In this document: positions 18,800 through 32,582 of the stretch, in pieces | Layout of the letters: each line of letters starts with the position of its first letter | Numbering within the stretch: the stretch's first letter is position 1 | NCBI RefSeq assembly: GCF_029871245.1 | Contig: NZ_SSON01000069.1 | Location: 1 to 58,488, forward strand | Length of the DNA stretch: 58,488 nt | Reading direction: 5' to 3' | Source: Pseudomonas sp. BN102 | Lineage (GTDB): Bacteria > Pseudomonadota > Gammaproteobacteria > Pseudomonadales > Pseudomonadaceae | Notes under the pieces: generated by a model | The model's input: the letters and a program-made list of their open reading frames with translations, nothing else | What the model was told of the DNA's origin: nothing | Databases searched by the model: none | Made by a program: the position numbers and the translations under genes

Positions 18800-19189
18800 A
18801 TGAATTTCCATACGCGCAAATGGATCAAGCCCGAAGATCTCAACCCCAACGGCACCCTGTTCGGCGGCAGCCTGCTGAAGTGGATAGACGAGGAGGCGGC
18901 CATCTACGCCATCATCCAGCTTGGCAACCAGCGCGTCGTCACCAAGTTCATCTCCGAGATCAACTTCGTCAGTTCTGCGCGCCAGAGCGACATCATCGAG
19001 CTGGGCATCACCGCCACTGAGTTCGGCCGCACCTCCATCACCCTGTGCTGCGAAGTGCGCAACAAGATCACCCGCAAGAGCATCCTCACCATCGACAAGA
19101 TGGTCTTCGTCAATATCGGCCCGGACGGCCTGCCGGCGCCCCACGGCAAGACCGAGATCACCTTCATCAAGGACCAGTTCAAGGAATAG
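18800..19189 (+). CDS. Acyl-CoA thioesterase, YciA-like hotdog protein
   Basis: A 129-residue single hotdog domain. The segment NPNGTLFGGSLLKWIDEEAA carries the N/HxxGxxxGG...D/E active-site pattern of the YciA/BFIT type. These enzymes hydrolyse acyl-CoA to free acid and CoA in the cytoplasm. AGGAGGAC precedes the ATG. It starts about 310 bases from ahcY in the opposite direction, so the intervening stretch holds two divergent promoters and the riboswitch. Substrate chain length cannot be read from the sequence. Confidence 0.88.
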   Translation: MNFHTRKWIKPEDLNPNGTLFGGSLLKWIDEEAAIYAIIQLGNQRVVTKFISEINFVSSARQSDIIELGITATEFGRTSITLCCEVRNKITRKSILTIDKMVFVNIGPDGLPAPHGKTEITFIKDQFKE

Positions 19190-19239
19190 GACACGCATTC
19201 GCCAGGGGCGCCAGACGTCTGGCCCCCCGGCCATACGGC

Positions 19240-19623
19240 TCAGTGTGCCAGGGCCTTTTCAGCGTCTGCCAACTCGGCACGGGCCTCGGCCAGCTTGGCC
19301 TGGCGACTCGCGATCTTCTCCGGATCACCCTTGGCCTGGGCTTCGCGCAGGTCAGCTTCGCGCTGGCTGACCTCAACCTGGTACTTGGCGACCTTGGCTT
19401 CGCGTTCCTGGCGCAGGCTGGCATCGGTGCAGTGGGCTTTCACTTCCGCCAGGGCCTTTTCCAGGCCAGCCTGCTGGGCGGTGTTGTCGTGGGCACTGGC
19501 CACTTCGATGCGTTGTTCAAGGGCCTGGCGCTTGGCCGCACAGTTACCGTCGGAGGCCAGGACGGGATGGGCCAGCAGGGCGCCGGCGAGGAGGGCGAAG
19601 GGCAGGGCGACGTGTCGCTTCAT
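19240..19623 (-). CDS. DUF1090 family periplasmic protein
   Basis: A 127-residue secreted protein with signal peptide (MKRHVALPFALLAGALLAHP, cleavage after VLA). The mature part is an almost continuous charged helix with two cysteines (NCAAK, AHCTD) and heptad-like Ala/Glu/Lys spacing, which predicts a coiled coil. This fits DUF1090, the family of E. coli YqjC, of unknown function. It converges on the thioesterase gene, with 50 bases between the stops. Confidence 0.85.
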   Translation of the reverse strand: MKRHVALPFALLAGALLAHPVLASDGNCAAKRQALEQRIEVASAHDNTAQQAGLEKALAEVKAHCTDASLRQEREAKVAKYQVEVSQREADLREAQAKGDPEKIASRQAKLAEARAELADAEKALAH

Positions 19624-19788
19624 CGGTTTTCTCCATCCGAACGGGAGCCTTGATTCTGGCTGAAACCAAGGGCGGGCGCGGCGCGGGTCGCGCTTTCATT
19701 GATCTGCGACAAACTGTCGCCAGGCTTGGTATTTGCCGGACAGCTGGGGATACTGTCGCCCGCTTTCCGCCTGACCCGTGACCTGCCG

Positions 19789-23322
<3,534 letters not shown>

Positions 23323-23341
23323 CTATCGGTTTTCCTATTAG

Positions 23342-24343
23342 TTACCGGTGGGTGAGTTCGCTTCGTGAGTCCGGTTTGGCGAAGTGCCTCACCTGAATCT
23401 GAAAGCCGTTTCGCAAGCCAATGTAGAGGCTCTCGCCGGGCGTGAGCCCCGCGGCATTGGCCCAACGGGCCAGGTCGTCCTGTTCGAAGCCCAACCATAG
23501 ATCGCCGCAGGCCTCCCTGGCCCAACTCTGGTTGTGGCTGCACAACTCGGTCACCAGCAGGCTGCCGCCAGGCTGCACCCGCTGGGCCAACTGTTTCATC
23601 GCATCGGCCGGCGCCGCGAAATGGTGCAGGACCATGTTCAGCACCACGCAGTCGGCGGCCGCCTGCTCGTCATTCAGGGCATCGGCGAGCCTGAGATCGA
23701 CGTTGCCGAGGCCTTCCTCGATACAGCGCATCCGCGCCAGTTCCAGCATCGCCACACTGTTGTCCAGCGCGGTGACGTGGGCAAAGCGCCGGGCCAGGTC
23801 CGGCAGGAAACCGCCGTCGCCGGGGCCGACTTCCAGCGCCGTGGCGCCGGAGGGAAAGCCCAGGGCATCGAGCAATGCCAATACACTCTCACGGTATTGC
23901 GGCAGTCCTGCGATCAGGTCCTGCTGTGCCTGGAATTTTTCCGCCGCGCGGGCGAAGAAGTCGCGGCTGACCGCTGCGCGCTGGGCGTGCACCTCGGCTA
24001 TTCGCGCACCGATCTCGGCCGGCAGCTCGAGTTCGTCGACCTCGGCCAGCAGGGCCGCGTGCAACATGCCGCCAACCCGCTCGTTCTGCGCCAGGGCGCG
24101 GCGATAGAAGATCGCATTGCCCTCACGCCGCGTGGCCACCAGGCCTGCCTGGGCCAGCACCTTGAGGTGATGGCTCATGCCCGACTGGCCGGTGGCGAAG
24201 ATCTGCGCCAGTTCCAGCACGCCGAAGGAGTCGTTGGCCAGCACCCGCAGCACGTTCAGCCGCAGCGGATCGCCGCCGGCCTTGCACAGGGCGGCCAGCT
24301 CGTCGCTGTCGTCATGACGGATCTGGGGTACGCGCAGGCTCAT
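23342..24343 (-). CDS. sahR: SahR-type regulator: ArsR HTH fused to SAM-methyltransferase domain
   Basis: A 333-residue fusion. Residues 15-85 form an ArsR winged helix (GDPLRLNVLRVL, ELAQIFATGQSGMSHHLKVL). Residues from about 150 form a class I methyltransferase fold with EVGPGDGG at 171-178 and a VTALDNSVAML second motif. The metal-binding cysteines of classic ArsR sensors are absent. This architecture beside metK is that of SahR, described as sensing S-adenosylhomocysteine and repressing methionine-cycle genes. Here the gene precedes metK in an operon and has a perfect palindrome 40 bases upstream, so autoregulation is likely. Assignment rests on architecture and context. Confidence 0.82.
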   Translation of the reverse strand: MSLRVPQIRHDDSDELAALCKAGGDPLRLNVLRVLANDSFGVLELAQIFATGQSGMSHHLKVLAQAGLVATRREGNAIFYRRALAQNERVGGMLHAALLAEVDELELPAEIGARIAEVHAQRAAVSRDFFARAAEKFQAQQDLIAGLPQYRESVLALLDALGFPSGATALEVGPGDGGFLPDLARRFAHVTALDNSVAMLELARMRCIEEGLGNVDLRLADALNDEQAAADCVVLNMVLHHFAAPADAMKQLAQRVQPGGSLLVTELCSHNQSWAREACGDLWLGFEQDDLARWANAAGLTPGESLYIGLRNGFQIQVRHFAKPDSRSELTHR

Positions 24344-24383
24344 AGGGGGCGCAGTCTAGCCCCCGTCCCCCGAGGTCGCAATG

Positions 24384-24409
24384 CCAATATCAAAAAGTTT
24401 TGATATTGG
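24384..24409. promoter_or_regulatory. Perfect 26-base palindromic operator upstream of sahR-metK
   Basis: CCAATATCAAAA and its exact complement flank AG, giving a 12-base inverted repeat in the sahR-tkt divergent gap. Its length, AT-rich core and place match a dimeric ArsR-family site. It is 40 bases from the sahR start and about 170 from tkt, so control of sahR-metK is the simpler reading. Confidence 0.75.
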
Positions 24410-24580
24410 CTGATCGGCGGTCGGCGGATATTTCTCGACCCCTTCGACTCACTGCGGCGGGACTTTCGCACCGCCTGCGGCGAAACTGCGACCATCTGTG
24501 ATTGCCCGCGACCTGCCGGCTGGGCGAAAATGGCGGCCTTTTTCGATTAGCCGTCTATTCAGACCTGCAGGAGATAAGCG

Positions 24581-26581
<2,001 letters not shown>

Positions 26582-26588
26582 CCTGTTC

Positions 26589-26642
26589 GTAGGAGCGAGT
26601 TTGCTCGCGAAGCTTTGGTTTCGCGAGCAAGCTCGCCCCTAC
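26589..26642. repeat. REP pair of the GTAGGAGCGAG...CTCGC family between tkt and epd
   Basis: GTAGGAGCGAGTTTGCTCGC and its near-complement GCGAGCAAGCTCGCCCCTAC flank a short GAAGCTTTGGTTTC centre. This family differs in sequence from the GAATTCATTCGC elements elsewhere in the window and appears once here. Confidence 0.85.
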
Positions 26643-26679
26643 AGGGTTTCTTCTCCCCCTCCAGCCCTGCGAGCGCCCC

Positions 26680-27729
26680 ATGCCCAGCAATCGCCCCTTC
26701 AAAGTCGCCCTCAACGGCTACGGCCGCATTGGCCGCTGCGTGCTGCGCGCGCTCTATGAGCGCAGTGGCCGGGCGAGCTTCGAAATCGTCGCGCTGAACG
26801 ATCTGGCCGACCAGGCCAGCATCGAATACCTGACTCGCTTCGACTCCACCCATGGCCGATTTCCCGGCGAAGTGCGGGTGGACGGCGATTGCCTGCATAT
26901 CAATGGCGATAGCGTGAAGGTGCTGCGCCACGCCGAGCCAGAGGGGATCGACTGGGCCGCCCTGGGTGTCGACCTGGTGCTGGAATGCTCCGGCCAGTAC
27001 ACCCATCGCCAGGACGCCGAGCGCTTCCTCGCTGCCGGCGCGCCGCGGGTGCTGTTTTCCCAGCCCATGGGCGGCGAGGCGGACATCGACGCCACCATCG
27101 TCTACGGGGTCAACCAGGACAGCCTGAGCGGCACCGAGAAACTGGTGTCCAACGCCTCCTGCACCACCAACTGCGGTGTGCCCCTGTTGAAACTTCTCAA
27201 CGAGTCCGTGGGTCTGGAATACGTCTCCATTACTACCATCCACTCGGCGATGAACGACCAGCCCGTGATCGATGCCTACCACCACGAAGACCTGCGCCGT
27301 ACCCGCTCGGCCTTCCAGTCGGTGATCCCTGTATCCACCGGCCTCGCCCGTGGCATCGAGCGCCTGCTGCCGGAACTGGCCGGGCGTATCCAGGCCAAGG
27401 CCATTCGCGTGCCCACGGTGAATGTTTCCTGCCTCGATATCACCCTGCAGACCGCCCGCGACACCTCGGCCGCCGAGATCAACCAGGTGCTCCGCGAAGC
27501 CGCCGAGAGCGGCCCGCTGAAGGGCCTGCTGGCCTACACCGAGCTGCCCCACGCCAGCTGCGATTTCAACCACGACCCCCATTCCGCCATAGTCGACGGC
27601 AGCCAGACCCGCGTGTCCGGCCCGCGCCTGGTCAACCTGCTGGCCTGGTTCGACAACGAATGGGGCTTCGCCAACCGCATGCTCGACACCGCAGGCCACT
27701 TCCTGCGTGTTTCCGCTGTTTCTCGTTAA
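26680..27729 (+). CDS. epd: Epd, erythrose-4-phosphate dehydrogenase (GAPDH family)
   Basis: A 349-residue GAPDH-fold enzyme. VALNGYGRIGRCVLRAL binds NAD, and SNASCTTNC contains the catalytic Cys161. The insert and tail (FQSVIPVSTGLARGIERLLP, WFDNEWGFANRML) fit the family. Placement between tkt and pgk is that of epd, which oxidises erythrose 4-phosphate towards pyridoxal phosphate. Several positions differ from glycolytic GapA, such as FSQPMGGEADID where GapA has S-P-KD-type text. A glyceraldehyde-3-phosphate activity cannot be excluded from sequence alone. Confidence 0.9.
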   Translation: MPSNRPFKVALNGYGRIGRCVLRALYERSGRASFEIVALNDLADQASIEYLTRFDSTHGRFPGEVRVDGDCLHINGDSVKVLRHAEPEGIDWAALGVDLVLECSGQYTHRQDAERFLAAGAPRVLFSQPMGGEADIDATIVYGVNQDSLSGTEKLVSNASCTTNCGVPLLKLLNESVGLEYVSITTIHSAMNDQPVIDAYHHEDLRRTRSAFQSVIPVSTGLARGIERLLPELAGRIQAKAIRVPTVNVSCLDITLQTARDTSAAEINQVLREAAESGPLKGLLAYTELPHASCDFNHDPHSAIVDGSQTRVSGPRLVNLLAWFDNEWGFANRMLDTAGHFLRVSAVSR

Positions 27730-27757
27730 CAACCAGCCCCCGTGAAGGACTGACCCC

Positions 27758-28921
27758 ATGACCGTGTTGAAAATGACCGACCTCGACCTCCAGGGTAAGC
27801 GCGTGCTGATCCGTGAGGATCTCAACGTGCCGGTGAAGGACGGCGTCGTGAAGAGCGATGCGCGCATCCTCGCCTCCCTGCCGACCATCAAGCTGGCACT
27901 GGAGAAGGGCGCGGCGGTGATGGTCTGCTCCCACCTGGGCCGTCCCACCGAGGGCGAGTTCTCCGCAGAGAACAGCCTGAAGCCGGTGGCTGACTATCTG
28001 TCCGAGGCCCTGGGCCGCGAAGTGCCGCTGGTGGCCGACTACCTGGGTGGCGTGGACGTGCAGCCCGGCCAGGTGGTGCTGTTCGAGAACGTGCGCTTCA
28101 ACAAGGGCGAGAAGAAGAACGCCGATGAGCTGGCCCAGCAGTACGCCGCTCTCTGCGACGTCTTCGTGATGGACGCCTTCGGTACCGCCCACCGCGCCGA
28201 GGGCTCGACCCACGGTGTGGCCAAGTTCGCCAAGGTGGCCGCTGCCGGCCCCCTGCTGGCCGCCGAGCTGGACGCCCTGGGCAAGGCCCTGGGCAACCCG
28301 GCGCGCCCGATGGCCGCCATCGTCGCCGGCTCCAAGGTTTCCACCAAGCTGGACGTGCTGAACTCCCTGAGCCAGATCTGCGACCAACTGATCGTCGGTG
28401 GCGGCATCGCCAACACCTTCCTCGCCGCGGCTGGTTACAAGGTCGGCAAATCGCTGTACGAGGCTGACCTGGTGGACACCGCCAAGGCCATCGCCGCCAA
28501 GGTCAGCGTGCCGCTGCCGGTGGACGTGGTGGTCGCCAAGGAATTCGCCGAAAGCGCCGCCGCCACCGTCAAGCTCATCAGCGAAGTTGCCGACGACGAC
28601 ATGATCCTCGATATCGGCCCGCAGACCGCCGCGCAGTTCGCCGAACTGCTGACGTCGTCGAAGACCATCCTCTGGAACGGCCCGGTCGGTGTGTTCGAGT
28701 TCGATCAGTTCGGCAACGGCACCAAGGCCCTGGCCCTGGCTATCGCCGAAAGCCCGGCCTTCTCCATCGCCGGTGGTGGCGACACCCTGGCGGCGATCGA
28801 CAAGTACGGCGTGGGTGAGCAGATCTCCTACATTTCCACTGGTGGTGGCGCCTTCCTCGAGTTCGTCGAGGGCAAGGTTTTGCCGGCCGTGGAAATCCTG
28901 GAGCAACGCGCCAAGGCCTGA
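27758..28921 (+). CDS. pgk: Phosphoglycerate kinase
   Basis: Pgk interconverts 1,3-bisphosphoglycerate and 3-phosphoglycerate with ADP/ATP. The 387-residue protein shows [15 protein letters not shown] at the N-terminus, the substrate-binding SHLGRPTEG, and a C-terminal nucleotide site with [15 protein letters not shown]. It starts 28 bases after epd with a GAAGGACTG leader, so they are co-transcribed. Confidence 0.98.
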   Translation: MTVLKMTDLDLQGKRVLIREDLNVPVKDGVVKSDARILASLPTIKLALEKGAAVMVCSHLGRPTEGEFSAENSLKPVADYLSEALGREVPLVADYLGGVDVQPGQVVLFENVRFNKGEKKNADELAQQYAALCDVFVMDAFGTAHRAEGSTHGVAKFAKVAAAGPLLAAELDALGKALGNPARPMAAIVAGSKVSTKLDVLNSLSQICDQLIVGGGIANTFLAAAGYKVGKSLYEADLVDTAKAIAAKVSVPLPVDVVVAKEFAESAAATVKLISEVADDDMILDIGPQTAAQFAELLTSSKTILWNGPVGVFEFDQFGNGTKALALAIAESPAFSIAGGGDTLAAIDKYGVGEQISYISTGGGAFLEFVEGKVLPAVEILEQRAKA

Positions 28922-29064
28922 TCGGCTCGCTGCGCGTCGGAATAGCTGTGTTGAAAATGGCTCTTCTCTAGCTCGCGAGGCCGCGAATATTTGCTGTTTT
29001 CGGCCTAAACCATGGCAGGGCTCCGTGGTCCCTTTAACAGGGCCCGCAAAAAGGAGTGCCTGCC

Positions 29065-29262
29065 ATGCGCCACGTTGCGATTCTGCTGATCCTGGGGGCT
29101 GCGCTCCTGGGTTGTGCGGGTGGTAGGCCTTCCAGTACCTGTGAAGTGATCAGCCCGCCGCAGGTGATAGTTCCGGGCAATCAGGACGACCAGCGGGTGG
29201 AAGCGCAAGGCAGCGGAGAACCGCCTGGCGACGGTAACGAAGGGGGGCAGCATTGCCCCTGA
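29065..29262 (+). CDS. Small lipoprotein of unknown function
   Basis: A 65-residue predicted lipoprotein with lipobox LLGC after a hydrophobic N-terminus (MRHVAILLILGAAL). AAGGAG lies 8 bases before the ATG, which decides this start. The mature part is Pro/Gly/Asp-rich, with two further cysteines (TCEV, HCP at the end) that could pair. I do not recognise a domain. It lies between pgk and the lysozyme-inhibitor-like gene, 37 bases upstream of the latter. Confidence 0.65.
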   Translation: MRHVAILLILGAALLGCAGGRPSSTCEVISPPQVIVPGNQDDQRVEAQGSGEPPGDGNEGGQHCP

Positions 29263-29299
29263 CGATGGACATGTGGCGGAGCCGCATCAAGGAGTAGGG

Positions 29300-29617
29300 A
29301 TGAAAGGCCCGTTCGCCCTGGCGACGCTGGCCGTGCTGGCAGGCTGCACCAGCCAGCAGGCGGTAGAGGATCACTGGACCCACTGGGTCTGTGACAGCCA
29401 GACCGAAGTGCTGTGGCGCTTCACCGATGCAGGCAAGGAAAGCGTCGACCTGCGACTGGGTGGCGGCGATATCGTCCACCGCCTGAAGCAGGAGCCGTCG
29501 GGCTCCGGAGCCCTGTACAGCGACGGCAACCTGGCTTTCCACACCAAGGGTGATGAAGGCCTGGTCTACTGGGTCGCCACTGACGACCTGATAGGTCGCG
29601 GCTGCACGGCGCCCTGA
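29300..29617 (+). CDS. MliC-family lysozyme inhibitor lipoprotein
   Basis: A 105-residue lipoprotein with lipobox LAGC. The mature domain has WVCDSQTEVLWRF, then SGSGALYSDGNLAFHTKGD, matching the conserved S-G-x-x-Y...K-G-D pattern of the MliC/PliC fold, and a second cysteine near the end (GRGC) for the disulfide. Members bind c-type lysozymes in the envelope and block their active site. AAGGAG stands 5 bases before the chosen ATG. It lies in the glycolytic cluster between pgk and fba, with no metabolic link visible. Confidence 0.8.
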   Translation: MKGPFALATLAVLAGCTSQQAVEDHWTHWVCDSQTEVLWRFTDAGKESVDLRLGGGDIVHRLKQEPSGSGALYSDGNLAFHTKGDEGLVYWVATDDLIGRGCTAP

Positions 29618-29739
29618 GCTGATTTTGATTTTCCCCGAGGTCGGCGGATGACCGCTCCTCCCCGGGAACTTGAACCCGGCCCGCCCCTGCGGCAGGCTTT
29701 GCAATTTGACAGCCCACCCACTCGGGAGACTGAAACACC

Positions 29740-30804
29740 ATGGCACTCATCAGCATGCGCCAGATGCTGGACCACGCCGCCGAATTCGGCTACGGCGTTC
29801 CGGCTTTCAACGTCAACAACCTGGAACAGATGCGCGCCATCATGGAAGCGGCCGACAAGACCGACTCCCCGGTGATCGTGCAGGCTTCCGCCGGTGCCCG
29901 CAAATACGCCGGTGCCCCCTTCCTGCGCCACCTGATCCTGGCCGCCATCGAAGAATTCCCGCACATCCCGGTGTGCATGCACCAGGACCACGGCACCAGT
30001 CCGGACGTCTGCCAGCGCTCGATCCAGCTGGGCTTCTCCTCGGTGATGATGGACGGCTCCCTGCGTGAAGACGGCAAGACCCCGGCCGACTACGACTACA
30101 ACGTCCGCGTGACCCAGCAGACCGTAGCCTTCGCCCACGCCTGTGGCGTGTCCGTGGAGGGCGAACTGGGCTGCCTGGGCAGTCTGGAAACCGGCCAGGC
30201 CGGTGAAGAGGACGGCGTCGGCGCCGAGGGCATCCTGGACCACAGCCAGATGCTGACCGACCCGGAAGAGGCGGCCGACTTCGTCAAGAAGACCCAGGTC
30301 GACGCCCTGGCCATCGCCATCGGCACCAGCCATGGCGCCTACAAGTTCACCAAGCCGCCGACCGGTGACATCCTCGCCATCGACCGCATCAAGGAAATCC
30401 ACAAGCGCATCCCCAACACCCACCTGGTGATGCACGGCTCTTCCTCCGTGCCGCAGGACTGGCTGGCGATCATCAACGAGTTCGGTGGCGACATTAAGGA
30501 AACCTACGGCGTGCCGGTCGAGGAAATCGTCGAAGGCATCAAGTACGGCGTGCGCAAGGTGAATATCGACACCGACCTGCGCCTGGCTTCCACTGGCGCC
30601 ATCCGCCGCTTCATGGCCCAGAACCCGGCCGAGTTCGATCCGCGCAAATACTTCGCCAAGACCGTCGAAGCCATGCGCGACATCTGCATCGCCCGCTACG
30701 AAGCCTTCGGCACCGCCGGCAATGCCTCCAAGATCAAGCCGATCTCCTTGGAAGGCATGTTCCAGCGCTATGCCAAGGGCGAGCTGGTGGCCAAGGTCAA
30801 CTGA
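29740..30804 (+). CDS. fba: Class II fructose-bisphosphate aldolase
   Basis: This zinc enzyme splits or forms fructose 1,6-bisphosphate. The 354-residue protein shows MHQDHGTS (Asp83 and zinc-ligand His84), the [12 protein letters not shown] block, [11 protein letters not shown] and [11 protein letters not shown]. It is of the long class II type with the C-terminal region [17 protein letters not shown]. It closes the tkt-epd-pgk cluster and is followed by a strong terminator. Pseudomonas uses this enzyme mainly for gluconeogenesis. Confidence 0.97.
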   Translation: MALISMRQMLDHAAEFGYGVPAFNVNNLEQMRAIMEAADKTDSPVIVQASAGARKYAGAPFLRHLILAAIEEFPHIPVCMHQDHGTSPDVCQRSIQLGFSSVMMDGSLREDGKTPADYDYNVRVTQQTVAFAHACGVSVEGELGCLGSLETGQAGEEDGVGAEGILDHSQMLTDPEEAADFVKKTQVDALAIAIGTSHGAYKFTKPPTGDILAIDRIKEIHKRIPNTHLVMHGSSSVPQDWLAIINEFGGDIKETYGVPVEEIVEGIKYGVRKVNIDTDLRLASTGAIRRFMAQNPAEFDPRKYFAKTVEAMRDICIARYEAFGTAGNASKIKPISLEGMFQRYAKGELVAKVN

Positions 30805-30823
30805 TCCATCGGCCTTGTTCGAG

Positions 30824-30847
30824 GAGCCCCGCAATGCGGGGCTCTTT
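30824..30847 (+). terminator. Terminator of fba
   Basis: GAGCCCCGC and GCGGGGCTC around AAT, followed by TTTC, 20 bases after the stop. It closes the tkt-epd-pgk-fba cluster before the next lipoprotein gene. Confidence 0.9.
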
Positions 30848-30870
30848 CATATCTGGCCCAAGGAGTCTCG

Positions 30871-31332
30871 ATGCGCCTGCCCCTGATGATGGGTTTCGGC
30901 CTGCTGCTCGCCGGCTGCGCCGCCAATCCGCCGGTGGCGCCCGCGCCGCCGCCCGATCTGGTTTCCAGCGATCCTCAGCGATGCCTGGACCGCACCGACT
31001 GCACGACCAAGACCTCGCGCACCTTGATGTTCGTCTTCGACTACGCCGAGGCGGGCGGCGCCCTGGTGCAGCGCAAGGGCGACTGGCTGTTCACGCCCTC
31101 GGCGGCCAAGCCATCCAGTTGGCCGTCGCTGAAGATCCGTCTGGCCAACCCGCCGGCCGGACGTTTCGAGTTCGCCAGCCAGTGTCCGGCAGGGAACTGT
31201 CGGATCGGTGAGGTCGACCTGCTCAGGGTCTATCGGAGTTACCTGGGGGGTAAGCCCTGTTCGTTGCTGGAGCCGAAGGCATTGGCACGCTGCCTGGATC
31301 CCACTGCCCTCACCCCCACCCCCTCTCGCTGA
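30871..31332 (+). CDS. Lipoprotein of unknown function
   Basis: A 153-residue predicted lipoprotein (lipobox LLAGC, then Ala/Pro-rich linker). The mature part has six cysteines (RCLDRTDC, QCPAGNC, PCSLL, RCLD) and short beta-like segments, without a domain I recognise. AAGGAG precedes the ATG. The last residues (LTPTPSR) and the stop lie inside the CCCTCACCCC repeat that follows, so the natural C-terminus may have been shortened or extended by repeat insertion. Confidence 0.7.
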   Translation: MRLPLMMGFGLLLAGCAANPPVAPAPPPDLVSSDPQRCLDRTDCTTKTSRTLMFVFDYAEAGGALVQRKGDWLFTPSAAKPSSWPSLKIRLANPPAGRFEFASQCPAGNCRIGEVDLLRVYRSYLGGKPCSLLEPKALARCLDPTALTPTPSR

Positions 31333-31362
31333 AGGGAGAGGGGCCGGGGGAGAGGGTTGCTC
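31309..31362. repeat. CCCTCACCCC...GAGAGGG intergenic repeat
   Basis: CCCTCTCGCTGAAGGGAGAGGGG forms a GC-rich hairpin followed by GCCGGGGGAGAGGG. It contains the stop of the upstream lipoprotein gene and ends at the alginate lyase stop, so it lies exactly between two converging genes. Confidence 0.65.
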
Positions 31363-32032
31363 ACAACCCCCGATGCTCGATCTTCAGATTGTAGAAAGTC
31401 GCCGCCCCCGCCTCGGTCTCGTACCCCGTGTTGTCCTGGGTATAGACCCCAGCCTTGAAGTACAGCGGCTTGGGGGCCCATTCCGAGCTCAGCTGCTGGC
31501 TCCACAGGCTGCTGTTGACCATGACGCTGAGCTGGCCATTGGGCGACAGGTCGATCACATAGCTGAAGCGCTGGTTCAGGGGAATGCCGCTGAGCAGCGG
31601 AATCACCGTGCTGGTTTCGTCGTTCGGGCTGTTGCGCACCTTGGCGACTATGTTCGCGGTGTTGGTCTTGGTCTTGAACTGGTACTCCAGCTTGATCAGC
31701 GGGCTGGTGCTGCCGTAGGCATGGATCTGGCCGATCACGACTTTCCCGGTGGAAGGCACTTGGCTCACGCTCAGGTTGGCGCTCAGCACATTGTCGGCGC
31801 CGGTGTAGGTCCAGTTGCGCAGTCTGCCATCGGCGTAGGTCTCGCGCAGTTCGGTGCGCGGGTAGCTGGCGTTGGCGGTGGTGGTGCCGTTGACCGGCGT
31901 CCAGAAGAACACGCTGTCGGTGGTGGGCTGGAAGAATTGATCTCGGTAGCCGCCAAGCAGCGCCGAGGTTTCGATGGTGATGGCGGGTTCGCCGACGGGC
32001 AGCGTGAGATTCCAGGTAGAGAGGTCGATCAT
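31361..32032 (-). CDS. Polysaccharide lyase family 7 alginate lyase, leaderless
   Basis: A 223-residue beta-jelly-roll lyase. Conserved PL7 motifs are YPRTELRET, VIGQIHAYG and LYFKAGVYTQDN, which carry the catalytic Arg, Gln/His and Tyr. PL7 enzymes cleave alginate by beta-elimination. The chosen ATG gives MIDLSTWNLTLPVG, matching the start of the P. aeruginosa 223-residue PL7 enzyme recalled from memory. No signal peptide is seen. A longer in-frame start exists 37 codons upstream but reads as ordinary intergenic DNA. No alginate biosynthesis genes are nearby. Confidence 0.9.
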   Translation of the reverse strand: MIDLSTWNLTLPVGEPAITIETSALLGGYRDQFFQPTTDSVFFWTPVNGTTTANASYPRTELRETYADGRLRNWTYTGADNVLSANLSVSQVPSTGKVVIGQIHAYGSTSPLIKLEYQFKTKTNTANIVAKVRNSPNDETSTVIPLLSGIPLNQRFSYVIDLSPNGQLSVMVNSSLWSQQLSSEWAPKPLYFKAGVYTQDNTGYETEAGAATFYNLKIEHRGL

Positions 32033-32287
32033 GACTGAGTTCTCAAAAAGAACTTTCAGTCGGGCGCTGCGCATCCTCGTCGCTGCTTTTCCCTGTGACG
32101 GCGTGCCGGCCAGTTGCGCTCGAACTAAAAGTGAAGGTTGCAATTGGCAGTTGCCCGCCGTGTCGTCCGAAGGCGTTTGGGGCCGTCTCGCAAGCGCTTT
32201 ATAAGGCCTGTCCGAGCGCCTGTCAGGCGCTGATTGTCACATCGTTGGCGTCAAATTTTTGATCTTTTCCACGATGGCCAGTATTGC

Positions 32288-32380
32288 GCTATCGGCCTCT
32301 GCCTGGGTGCCGCACAAAGGGCGGAAAGGCCCGTCCTTGATGGATAAGGAAAATTTCCGGCGGCGTGCGCCGGTTTTTTG
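32288..32380 (+). ncRNA. Candidate orphan small RNA with GGA motifs and its own terminator
   Basis: A 6-base GC stem (CCGGCG/CGCCGG) followed by six T residues ends at 32379, but no plus-strand gene precedes it within 900 bases. Upstream, TTGATC and TATTGC stand 17 bases apart as a weak promoter. The predicted 90-base transcript contains GGGC-GGAAAG-GCCC, which would show GGA in a loop, and ATGGATAAGGAAA. GGA in loops is the CsrA/RsmA binding feature. The remaining parts of the 550-base gap (32033-32582) show only the leaders of the flanking genes. The RNA is an inference. Confidence 0.35.
32357..32379 (+). terminator. Orphan Rho-independent terminator
   Basis: CCGGCG, GCGTG loop, CGCCGG, then TTTTTT. 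Its strand and isolation argue for an unannotated short plus-strand transcript. Confidence 0.75.
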
Positions 32381-32582
32381 GAGCGGTCCGGTTCCTGGAG
32401 CGAAAATCCAGAGCAAATGATCCGACGAGCGGTATGGATAAAAATACGGGAATCATTGTCGTCTCGCTTCGGGCGTTGTGCCGGAGGTTGCGCAAGCGAT
32501 CGGCGCGACCGGTCGTTACAGCGCCCGCGGCGAAACGCGGTCGGGTAGACTGTCGCCCTTTTCGACTGGCGACCGCCGCACC

